Assembly (NCBI GenBank): GCA_003550275.1
Contig: QXCW01000002.1
Span: forward strand, 1,860,001-1,924,000
Reading direction: 5' to 3'
Length of the DNA stretch: 64,000 nucleotides
Source of the DNA: Flavobacteriaceae bacterium MAR_2010_72
GTDB lineage: Bacteria; Bacteroidota; Bacteroidia; Flavobacteriales; Flavobacteriaceae
The notes under the pieces are model-generated. The model saw only the letters and a list, made by a program, of their open reading frames with translations, did no database searches and had not been told where the DNA came from. This document shows positions 9,832-16,829 of this stretch, piece by piece; positions within the stretch are counted from its first letter, which is position 1; each line of letters begins with the position of its first letter. The position numbers and the translations under genes were made by a program.

Positions 9832-10893
9832 ATGAAACGACATAATTTTAGTGCAGGACCATCAATTTTAAACCGCGAAGTCATCGAGAAGGCATCTCAG
9901 GCCGTTTTGGATTTTGATAATGGCCTGTCACTTTTGGAAATCTCACACCGTAGCAAACCCTTTGTTGATGTGATGGAAAAAGCTCGTGCTTTGGCATTAG
10001 AGCTTCTGGGACTTGAAGGCAAAGGTTACAAAGCACTTTTTTTACAAGGAGGTGCTAGCACTCAATTTATGATGGTTGCTCTTAACTTATTGGAAAAACG
10101 TGCTGGTTATTTAAATACGGGTACTTGGAGCGATAAAGCCATTAAGGAAGCCAGAATCTTTGACGATATCTATGAAGTAGCTTCATCAAAAGATGCTAAT
10201 TACACTTACATCCCAAAAGGTTATGATATCCCAAATGACTATGATTATTTCCATTGCACGTCAAATAACACCATATTCGGAACACAAATAAAACAGTTTC
10301 CAGATTCACCGATCCCAATGGTTTGTGATATGAGCAGTGATATTTTTTCAAGAACATTAGATTTTTCAAAATTTGATCTTATCTACGCTGGTGCACAAAA
10401 AAATATGGGACCTGCAGGAACAACATTAGTGGTTGTAAAAGAATCTATTTTAGGCAAAGTTTCGCGTAAAATTCCTTCAATTATGGATTACAAAGTTCAT
10501 ATTGATAAAAGTAGCATGTTCAATACACCTCCAGTTTTTGCCGTTTACGTATCGATGTTGACTATGGAATGGCTAAAAAGTCTTGGTGGAATAGCTGCGA
10601 TTGAAAAAGAGAATGAGAAAAAAGCTCAACTTATCTATTCTGAAATCGATCTAAACCCATTATTTAAAGGGTTTGCGACCAAAGAAGACCGCTCAATCAT
10701 GAATGCAACCTTCACTTTGGCAAATGAAGATTTAAAAGAAACATTTGACACGATGGTAAAAGAAGCGGGTATTAGTGGCATCAATGGGCACCGAAGTGTT
10801 GGGGGCTATAGAGCATCTATGTACAATGCTATGCCATTGGAAAGTGTAGGCACCTTGGTGGATGTAATGAGTGAATTAGAAAGAAAAGCCTAA
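9832..10893 (+). CDS. serC: Phosphoserine aminotransferase
   Basis: PLP enzyme converting 3-phosphohydroxypyruvate and glutamate to O-phosphoserine, the second step of serine synthesis; it can also act in pyridoxal phosphate synthesis. 353 residues, the usual size. Seen: the N-terminal HNFSAGPSIL, the phosphate-binding LQGGASTQF near 75, the Schiff-base lysine in YAGAQKNMGPAG near 195, and GHRSVGGYRASMYNAM near the C-terminus. It is followed by serA 115 bases downstream on the same strand, so the two make phosphoserine together. The serB phosphatase is not in the window. Confidence 0.97.
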   Translation: MKRHNFSAGPSILNREVIEKASQAVLDFDNGLSLLEISHRSKPFVDVMEKARALALELLGLEGKGYKALFLQGGASTQFMMVALNLLEKRAGYLNTGTWSDKAIKEARIFDDIYEVASSKDANYTYIPKGYDIPNDYDYFHCTSNNTIFGTQIKQFPDSPIPMVCDMSSDIFSRTLDFSKFDLIYAGAQKNMGPAGTTLVVVKESILGKVSRKIPSIMDYKVHIDKSSMFNTPPVFAVYVSMLTMEWLKSLGGIAAIEKENEKKAQLIYSEIDLNPLFKGFATKEDRSIMNATFTLANEDLKETFDTMVKEAGISGINGHRSVGGYRASMYNAMPLESVGTLVDVMSELERKA

Positions 10894-10981
10894 CGAGTTT
10901 ATGCAAATAAATGCTTGCACGAACATCTTAAAATAATTTTTAATTTATAGTTACAATTTAGAGGTTCTTGAAACTTTTGAA

Positions 10982-11002
10982 TTTTAACTTTTAACTTTTA
11001 AC
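10982..11002 (+). repeat. Triple heptamer TTTTAAC before serA
   Basis: Three perfect back-to-back copies of TTTTAAC (10982-10988, 10989-10995, 10996-11002), ending six bases before the serA ATG. It occupies the place where a ribosome-binding region would be. Confidence 0.9.
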
Positions 11003-11008
11003 TTAAAT

Positions 11009-11962
11009 ATGAAAGTATTAGCGAATGACGGAATTTCTAAAAGTGGGATTAATGCACTTGAAGAAGCAGGATTTGAAGTAATAACTACAACTGTAGCACA
11101 AGAACAGTTGGCTAACTATATTAACACTAACAATGTAGTTGTTCTTTTAGTAAGAAGCGCTACCACAGTTAGAAAGGATTTAATCGATGCGTGCCCTTCT
11201 TTAAAAATCATTGGTCGAGGTGGCGTAGGGATGGATAATATAGATGTGGAGTATGCAAAAAGCAAAGGCTTGAGTGTTATTAATACACCAGCGGCTTCTT
11301 CACATTCGGTAGCCGAACTTGTATTCGCACATTTATATGGCTTGGCACGTTTTTTACACAATTCTAACCGCGATATGCCTTTAGAGGGTGACACCAAATT
11401 TGGCTCTCTTAAAAAGGCCTATGCAAAAGGAACCGAATTAAAAGGCAAAACATTAGGTGTTCTTGGTTTTGGAAGAATTGGTCAAGCTACCGCTAAAGTG
11501 GCCATAGGTGCAGGAATGAAGGTTATTGCTTTCGATCCCTTTATTGAAAAAGCAGATTTGGAATTAGACTTTTTTGATGGTCAAAAATTAAATTTCAATA
11601 TCACTACTGTTTCTAAAGAAGAAGTTATTAAGGATTCAGATTTTATCACTTTACACGTTCCTGCTCAAAAGGATTATGTTATTGGTGCTGAAGAGTTTAA
11701 AGCGATGAAGGATGGAGTGATTTTAGTTAATGCCGCTCGTGGTGGTGTAATTGATGAGGTAGCTCTTGTACAGGCAATAAAAGACGGAAAAGTTGCCCGT
11801 GCTGCTTTGGATGTGTTTGAAAAAGAGCCTCAACCAGAAATTCAGTTATTAATGAATCCAGCTTTGTCATTGACGCCTCACACTGGTGCGGCCACTAATG
11901 AAGCTCAAGACCGAATCGGAACCGAATTGGCTTCACAAATAATAACAATTTTGAAGTCTTAA
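11009..11962 (+). CDS. serA: D-3-phosphoglycerate dehydrogenase, short form
   Basis: NAD-dependent first enzyme of serine synthesis, 317 residues. Seen: the substrate-binding RSATTVRKDLI near 52, GRGGVGMDNID near 72, the Rossmann motif GFGRIGQATAKVA near 150, the catalytic arginine in NAARGGVIDE near 242, the acid in EKEPQPE near 272, and the catalytic histidine in LTPHTGAATNEAQ near 292. The protein stops right after the substrate domain, so it lacks the regulatory ACT domain of long SerA forms and probably is not inhibited by serine through that route. It follows serC and is ended by a terminator. Confidence 0.95.
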   Translation: MKVLANDGISKSGINALEEAGFEVITTTVAQEQLANYINTNNVVVLLVRSATTVRKDLIDACPSLKIIGRGGVGMDNIDVEYAKSKGLSVINTPAASSHSVAELVFAHLYGLARFLHNSNRDMPLEGDTKFGSLKKAYAKGTELKGKTLGVLGFGRIGQATAKVAIGAGMKVIAFDPFIEKADLELDFFDGQKLNFNITTVSKEEVIKDSDFITLHVPAQKDYVIGAEEFKAMKDGVILVNAARGGVIDEVALVQAIKDGKVARAALDVFEKEPQPEIQLLMNPALSLTPHTGAATNEAQDRIGTELASQIITILKS

Positions 11963-11985
11963 TCAAGGATTACCTAATTATACTC

Positions 11986-12018
11986 TAAAAGCTCTTAATT
12001 TTTAAGGGCTTTTTTTTG
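11986..12018 (+). terminator. Terminator after serA
   Basis: AAAAGCTCTTAA (11986-11997) pairs with TTAAGGGCTTTT (12001-12012) through one T-G wobble across a three-base loop, followed by further T residues. It lies about 25 bases after the serA stop. Confidence 0.85.
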
Positions 12019-12115
12019 TTTGTTAAAGTCCTTAGAAACAGTGCGCATTTTGGCGCAATTTTTGTATTTTTAAGAGAGTAATCGCTTATGCAATTGCGAA
12101 AAAAAAATATACGCT

Positions 12116-12547
12116 ATGAAAGTTTTATTATACATTTTAATTATTTCTGTTGGAATGTTAAGTTGTGGCCCCACAAACAAAATCGTTCCACAAAATGATA
12201 TTGCTAATACGACCGAACAAGATACGGTTAAGATCACAAATGATGATCTTGAGTATGAAATCATTATAATTGAACCTGGATTTAACGCTTGGTTACAATC
12301 AATAGCGCGCCCTGAAGGCTACTATTCTCAATCTTTTTTGGAGAGCAGAAATAGAATCTATGTACAGGCATGGAATCAACGGGTGCAACAACCGTTCAAC
12401 TACAACCCTAATCTTTATGAAATGCAAATTGACTATCAACCGTTTATAGATTATGGTTATGACGTGAACTATAAGCTATATAACTATTTCATCTACTTTC
12501 AGTTAACCTACAAACAGCGCCTTTCTAGTTTTATTCCTAGAATTTAA
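12116..12547 (+). CDS. Small lipoprotein, DUF6146-like
   Basis: A 143-residue predicted lipoprotein of unknown function. The N-terminal signal ends at a lipobox-like GMLSC, then a short polar linker, then a compact domain with FNAWLQSIARPEGYYS, FLESRNRIYVQAWNQRV and a C-terminal part rich in Y and Q (YDVNYKLYNYFIYFQ). I recognise this pattern as the flavobacterial DUF6146 family. It is followed by the DUF6787-like membrane gene after 27 bases, and a metal-receptor-like gene further on, so an envelope role is likely; no enzymatic motif is visible. Confidence 0.8.
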   Translation: MKVLLYILIISVGMLSCGPTNKIVPQNDIANTTEQDTVKITNDDLEYEIIIIEPGFNAWLQSIARPEGYYSQSFLESRNRIYVQAWNQRVQQPFNYNPNLYEMQIDYQPFIDYGYDVNYKLYNYFIYFQLTYKQRLSSFIPRI

Positions 12548-12549
12548 AT

Positions 12550-12557
12550 TATATTTG
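12550..12557 (+). promoter_or_regulatory. Predicted -7 box for DUF6787-like gene
   Basis: TATATTTG, an exact TAnnTTTG match, lies in the short gap just after the upstream stop and about 18 bases before the ATG at 12575. It may give the downstream genes their own transcription start. Confidence 0.45.
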
Positions 12558-12574
12558 CAGCGCAAAATTTCGCA

Positions 12575-13069
12575 ATGCAACGATTTAAAGCTTATTGGCA
12601 AATTCAACATAATTGGCAACTCCTTTTTCCTTTCCTAGGATTACTTGGGCTAATATATTGCTCCTATAAAATTACTATACTTTTTACAAAAAACTTTAAT
12701 CTAATTTTAACTAGCACCATCACCGTAATAGTCACCTATTTACTTTTAGTTTTGGTTTTATACATTTTCAAAAAGCTTGAAAAAAAATGGATTCTCAATT
12801 ATAAATGGGAAATGATTCGGGTGTTTATAGTATTCGCAGTCACTGGGTCTTCTTCTGTAATTATTGGCAAACCCATAATACAACTTATGGGAATTACTAA
12901 AGAAAACTTAAACCCTATTCTTTATTGGATTTTATTTATTAGTATTGGACTCATTTTTTACCAAATACTTCTAGTGAGTTTTGGATGGTTATTTGGACAG
13001 TTTAAATTCTTTTGGGAATTTGAAAAGAAAATGCTCCGTAAAATGGGGTTGAAAAAATTTATCGATTAA
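12575..13069 (+). CDS. Integral membrane protein, DUF6787-like
   Basis: A 164-residue inner-membrane protein without a known function. Four hydrophobic segments are visible (about residues 16-36, 42-65, 84-105 and 115-140), preceded by an N-terminal MQRFKAYWQIQHNWQLLFPF that I associate with the DUF6787 family, and followed by a basic tail (KMLRKMGLKKF). Its stop codon shares one base with the start of the next gene (TAATG), implying coupled translation with the His-rich protein. Confidence 0.78.
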   Translation: MQRFKAYWQIQHNWQLLFPFLGLLGLIYCSYKITILFTKNFNLILTSTITVIVTYLLLVLVLYIFKKLEKKWILNYKWEMIRVFIVFAVTGSSSVIIGKPIIQLMGITKENLNPILYWILFISIGLIFYQILLVSFGWLFGQFKFFWEFEKKMLRKMGLKKFID

Positions 13070-13407
13070 TGCACTCAATTAAGCAACAGTTTGTATTTAA
13101 ACTATCCGCACTTTTACTTGTGTTGGTTTTAACTGCGCCTTCTGTTGTGAAATTTGGTCATATTTTCAATCATCACAAGCATGAAGTTTGTCACGGAGAG
13201 CTTCAATCGCATATTCACACATTTGATGTTGATTGTAATTTCTATAAATTCAAGCTTAATAACGCTTTCACTTTTGTAAATGTTAATTTTAATGTTCCCA
13301 AATTTCCAAAAGTCAATCAAACAATTTATTCCAAATATTCTTTTTTAGGTCAGTTTCAACGACTTCATTTTTCCCTTCGTGGTCCCCCATTAAATGATTT
13401 AGCTTAA
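13069..13407 (+). CDS. Small His/Cys-rich exported protein, possible metal binder
   Basis: A 112-residue protein I do not recognise by name. One hydrophobic N-terminal segment (about residues 8-27) acts as a signal or anchor. It is followed by a dense potential metal-binding stretch between residues 31 and 56: H31, H35, H36, H38, C41, H42, H48, H50, D53, D55 and C56 (motifs HHKHEVCH and HIHTFDVDC). The remainder is plain. Small His-rich proteins of this sort precede copper or zinc TonB receptors in other phyla (DUF2946-like), and here the next gene is a TonB receptor with a His/Glu loop. Start is coupled to the upstream gene by one base. Confidence 0.78.
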   Translation: MHSIKQQFVFKLSALLLVLVLTAPSVVKFGHIFNHHKHEVCHGELQSHIHTFDVDCNFYKFKLNNAFTFVNVNFNVPKFPKVNQTIYSKYSFLGQFQRLHFSLRGPPLNDLA

Positions 13408-13447
13408 ACATTAATTTTTTTTACAAAATCATTTAATCTAAAAACAC

Positions 13448-15655
13448 ATGAGAATTGTCTTATATGCAACACTTTTTTGCATAAGTTATATAACGGCAAA
13501 TGCGCAAAACTTTATTGAAGGCTACATCATCGACGATGACAATAATGAAGCCATTGTTTTTGCCAACATTTATATGCCACAATTAGAAAAAGGAACAACT
13601 ACCGACGACAACGGTTACTTTAAAGTTGAAAATATTACTTCAGGAACTTATAAAATTGTTGTTTCCTATATTGGCTATGAAACCAAATCCTTGCAATTAA
13701 AAATTCCTTCAGAAACTCCAGTACGTATTGGCTTAAAAACTTCGGCTATAGAAATGGAAGAGATTATCGTATCTACGCCTTTCCATAAGCTTCAAAGCGA
13801 AAATGTAATGAAGGTGGAGCGTGAAAACATTGCTGACCTAAAATCTAAAGGCGCTATGAACTTAAGCGATGGTCTATCTAATATTGCTGGCGTAGAAACT
13901 ATTACGACGGGCGTAAGTATTGGTAAACCGGTTATTAGAGGATTAAGCTCAAATCGTGTTTTGGTTTATGCCCAAGGTGTGCGATTAGAAAATCAACAAT
14001 TTGGTGATGAACACGGTTTAGGACTCAACGATGCTGGTATTGAAAGTGTTGAGGTTATAAAAGGACCTGCCTCATTACTTTACGGCAGTGATGCGCTGGG
14101 TGGTGTGCTCTACTTAAATCCAGAGCGATTTGCAAAAGAGAACACATCTACCGCTGATGGTAATTTTAACTATTTTACTAACACCAACGGATTTAACACA
14201 AACGCAGGTTATAAAGCATCAAAAGGCGCTTTTAAATATATTTTCAGAGCTGGCATGTCAGAACATGCAGATTACGAAACGAAATCGTATCGTGTTACAA
14301 ACACAAGGTTTAAGGAAAAAGATTTTAAAGCAGCTCTAGGCTACCAGTCTTTAAAATTCAAAACAGAATTGCGTTACAACATCAATGCTTCAAAATTAGG
14401 AATACCTGAAGAAGTTGGAACTCAATCAACAAATGTCACTCCTTTATTGCCCTTTCAGGATATTACAAATCATATTTTTAGCTCTAAATCTGTTCTTTTC
14501 TTTGAAGATTCAAATTTGGAAGTTAATTTAGGTTACCTCTACAATGACAGGAAAGAATTTGAAGAGCATCATGAAGAAGATGAACATGAAGAAGAAGAAG
14601 AAGAAGTTCTTGACCCTGCACTTCAAATGAAGCTTAAAACCTTTAATTATGATGTAAAGTACCATTTGCCAGAAATTGGAAAATTTGAAACCATACTCGG
14701 CGTTCAAGGTATGAACCAGACAAATACTAACTATGGCGAAGAACAATTGATTCCTAATGCAACTACTAATGATGTTGGCCTTTTAGCAACTTCGCACATT
14801 CACTTTGAAAAATTGGACATTCAACTTGGTGCTCGATTTGACAATCGAAATATAAATGTTGAATCAGGTTTAAACAAAACTTTCAATAGTTTCAATGGTG
14901 CTTTGGGCTTTAAGACTGACATTGCCAACAAAGTAACAGCACGTTTAAATTTTGCTACAGGCTTTAGAGCACCAAACCTTGCTGAATTAACATCAGACGG
15001 AGCACATGAAGGCACCAACCGTTATGAAGTTGGAAATCCCGATTTAAAAAATGAACAAAATTTTCAAACTGATTTAGCGCTTGAATTTAAAAACGAGCAT
15101 ATCGAACTGTTTGTCAATGGGTTTTACAATAAGGTGAATAATTATATTTTTATTGCTCCCAACGGACAATTTATTGACGGTGATAATGTATTTGTTTATG
15201 AGCAAAGTGATGCCAAATTATATGGAGGCGAAGTTGGTTTGCACTTCCATCCTCACCCACTCGACTGGCTTCATATTGAAAGCAGTTTCGAATCCGTAAC
15301 TGGAAAACAAAGTGATGATAGTTATTTACCTCTAATTCCTGCAAATTCGTTTAATAATAAAATACGGATAGAACTGGTTAATGATTGGTTGACCGAAGGC
15401 TATGCCTTTTTAAAACTTACTACTACGTTAAAGCAAGATAAGATAAGTGACTTCGAAACAAACACCCCAGGCTATAATTTGTTAAGTGCTGGGATAGGTG
15501 GAAAACTAAAAGTTTTGAATAATGACTTATCCATAGCTATTTCAGGTAATAATTTAACTAACAAAACTTACATTCATCATCTTTCGCGATTAAAATCTGA
15601 AGGGATTTACAACATTGGACGAAATTTTAGTGTAGGCCTAACCTATACTTTATAA
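13448..15655 (+). CDS. TonB-dependent receptor with His/Glu loop, ZnuD-like
   Basis: A 735-residue outer-membrane receptor. Signal peptide residues 1-19 (ITANAQ); CarboxypepD-regulatory-like domain about 20-95; plug about 110-215 with KPVIRGLSSNRVLVYAQGVR and GPASLLYGSDALGGVLY; then the barrel. An extracellular-type loop at about residues 370-388 reads EEHHEEDEHEEEEEE, a metal-binding composition like that of the zinc receptor ZnuD of Neisseria and Acinetobacter. The plug and barrel motifs (FATGFRAPNLAELTSDG, YEVGNPDLKNEQN) also fit the ZnuD/copper-receptor branch. Together with the His-rich protein 40 bases upstream this suggests uptake of zinc or another divalent metal; the metal itself is inference. 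No Zur-like operator was identified. Confidence 0.88.
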   Translation: MRIVLYATLFCISYITANAQNFIEGYIIDDDNNEAIVFANIYMPQLEKGTTTDDNGYFKVENITSGTYKIVVSYIGYETKSLQLKIPSETPVRIGLKTSAIEMEEIIVSTPFHKLQSENVMKVERENIADLKSKGAMNLSDGLSNIAGVETITTGVSIGKPVIRGLSSNRVLVYAQGVRLENQQFGDEHGLGLNDAGIESVEVIKGPASLLYGSDALGGVLYLNPERFAKENTSTADGNFNYFTNTNGFNTNAGYKASKGAFKYIFRAGMSEHADYETKSYRVTNTRFKEKDFKAALGYQSLKFKTELRYNINASKLGIPEEVGTQSTNVTPLLPFQDITNHIFSSKSVLFFEDSNLEVNLGYLYNDRKEFEEHHEEDEHEEEEEEVLDPALQMKLKTFNYDVKYHLPEIGKFETILGVQGMNQTNTNYGEEQLIPNATTNDVGLLATSHIHFEKLDIQLGARFDNRNINVESGLNKTFNSFNGALGFKTDIANKVTARLNFATGFRAPNLAELTSDGAHEGTNRYEVGNPDLKNEQNFQTDLALEFKNEHIELFVNGFYNKVNNYIFIAPNGQFIDGDNVFVYEQSDAKLYGGEVGLHFHPHPLDWLHIESSFESVTGKQSDDSYLPLIPANSFNNKIRIELVNDWLTEGYAFLKLTTTLKQDKISDFETNTPGYNLLSAGIGGKLKVLNNDLSIAISGNNLTNKTYIHHLSRLKSEGIYNIGRNFSVGLTYTL

Positions 15656-15658
15656 ATC

Positions 15659-15687
15659 AAAAAAAGCGGCCGTTAGGTCGCTTTTTT
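15659..15687. terminator. Bidirectional terminator between receptor and small membrane gene
   Basis: A-run, GCGGCC (15666-15671), loop GTTA, GGTCGC (15676-15681), T-run; one G-T wobble in the stem. The stop codon of the leftward gene lies in the loop, so that gene ends inside its own terminator. Confidence 0.85.
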
Positions 15688-15966
15688 CTTTATGTCTTTC
15701 CTGGCTTCATTATTGGAAAATACGTAAACATACAACCAAGTCAAGGTAAATGTTGGAATAACGTCAACGCCTGGCAATGCTTCCTCTACAAATGAAATTC
15801 CAGCGGCAATCTTTCCTGTTCTACCTTTATAAAGTTTAGTCATTATCCAAGCAGATACTGGTGCCCATATAACATCCGAAAACTCTCCAATACCAGGAAT
15901 AATAAACGACACATAGCCTAAGGCGTCTAAAATTAGGCTTAGTATCAATTTTTTGTATTTACTCAT
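15673..15966 (-). CDS. Small membrane protein, unknown
   Basis: A 97-residue protein with hydrophobic segments at about residues 8-28, 32-45 and 68-86, and motifs GYVSFIIPGIGEFSDVIWAP and GISFVEEALPGVDVIPTFT. The repeated Pro-Gly turns between helices and the lack of charged cytoplasmic domains suggest a compact inner-membrane protein. I recognise it as a conserved flavobacterial hypothetical but can give no function. It lies 55 bases downstream of folE on the same strand and may be co-transcribed; the gap holds nothing notable. Confidence 0.75.
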   Translation of the reverse strand: MSKYKKLILSLILDALGYVSFIIPGIGEFSDVIWAPVSAWIMTKLYKGRTGKIAAGISFVEEALPGVDVIPTFTLTWLYVYVFSNNEARKDIKKKAT

Positions 15967-16021
15967 AATTTAAATTAGAATTCAATTTGCTCTAAAGGAA
16001 CAAGAAACGTACCAATAAAAA

Positions 16022-16618
16022 TCAAGACAATTTTTCACTAATCAACTTTAAAAACTCGTTTCTCGTTTCCATATTTTGAAAAGCACCTCTAAAACCAGAG
16101 GTGGTTGTAACCGAATTTTGTTTCTGCACACCTCGCATCATCATACACATATGTGAAGCTTCAATAACCACTGCAACGCCTTGGGGTTTTAAGGTATTAT
16201 TGATACAAGTCAAAATTTGCTCGGTAAGTCGTTCTTGCACTTGTAGTCTGCGAGCAAACACATCTACTACCCTTGGTATTTTACTTAAACCAACAATATA
16301 GCCATTGGGGATATAGGCAATATGGGCTTTGCCAAAAAAAGGTAACATATGATGTTCACATAAGGAGTATAATTCAATATCCTTGACAATAACCATTTCG
16401 TCATATGACTCCTTAAACATAGCACTCTTCAAAATTTCAGCTGCATCTTGATGATAACCTTGGGTTAAAAACTGCATGGCTTTAGAAGCACGCTCTGGTG
16501 TTTTGGTTAAACCATCGCGATTTACATCTTCTCCAAGATCTTCTATAATACTTTTATACCGGGCTTTAACATCATCAGTTACCTGAATGTTATACTCTTC
16601 AAAGTGTTTGTAGGGCAT
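16022..16618 (-). CDS. folE: GTP cyclohydrolase I
   Basis: Converts GTP to dihydroneopterin triphosphate, the entry step to folate and other pterins. 198 residues. Seen: the zinc ligands in [13 protein letters not shown] (about 83-95) and the third cysteine in [14 protein letters not shown] (about 153-166); the active-site segment [20 protein letters not shown]; and STTTSGFRG-like [11 protein letters not shown] near the end. All zinc ligands are present, so this is the canonical zinc-dependent type IA enzyme. The ATG is preceded by a T-rich region divergent from the DUF5916 gene. Confidence 0.97.
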   Translation of the reverse strand: MPYKHFEEYNIQVTDDVKARYKSIIEDLGEDVNRDGLTKTPERASKAMQFLTQGYHQDAAEILKSAMFKESYDEMVIVKDIELYSLCEHHMLPFFGKAHIAYIPNGYIVGLSKIPRVVDVFARRLQVQERLTEQILTCINNTLKPQGVAVVIEASHMCMMMRGVQKQNSVTTTSGFRGAFQNMETRNEFLKLISEKLS

Positions 16619-16747
16619 AGTCTTTTTTTATTTCTATAAAAATACATAAAATAACGTTTTGTTTGGCATTCATAGTTCATATCAAAACATTAACAATCGT
16701 TTAATCTTTTTAACGTTTACTTATGAAAAAAGATTAGTATACAACTG

Positions 16748-16755
16748 TAGATTTG
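16748..16755 (+). promoter_or_regulatory. Possible -7 box for DUF5916 gene
   Basis: TAGATTTG matches TAnnTTTG and sits about 75 bases before the ATG at 16830 in the 211-base divergent region with folE. No convincing -33 element; the rest of this region shows nothing else I can assign. Confidence 0.4.
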
Positions 16756-16829
16756 TAAATAATCGTAACAATCCCTAACTGTTTCGGTCTTTATAAATAC
16801 CATAAAAATTTACCATCAATCAAATCTAA

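Noticed and set aside
9792-9845. A 17-residue reading frame overlapping the serC start, considered as a leader peptide
   Set aside because: It contains a single serine codon and no hairpin or attenuator is visible, so it is more likely a chance frame in the serC leader.
11339-11356. TTGGCACG within serA, considered as a third sigma-54 site
   Set aside because: It lies inside a coding region on the sense strand and is followed by TTTTTTAC, without the TTG at the -12 position.
12041-12056. TGCGC/GCGCA hairpin upstream of the DUF6146-like gene, considered as a second terminator or operator
   Set aside because: The stem is five base pairs around a six-base loop and lies just after the serA terminator; too short to support by itself.
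14528-14746. Minus-strand frame rich in phenylalanine within the TonB receptor gene
   Set aside because: It is the antisense of the GAA-rich His/Glu loop and has no start context.
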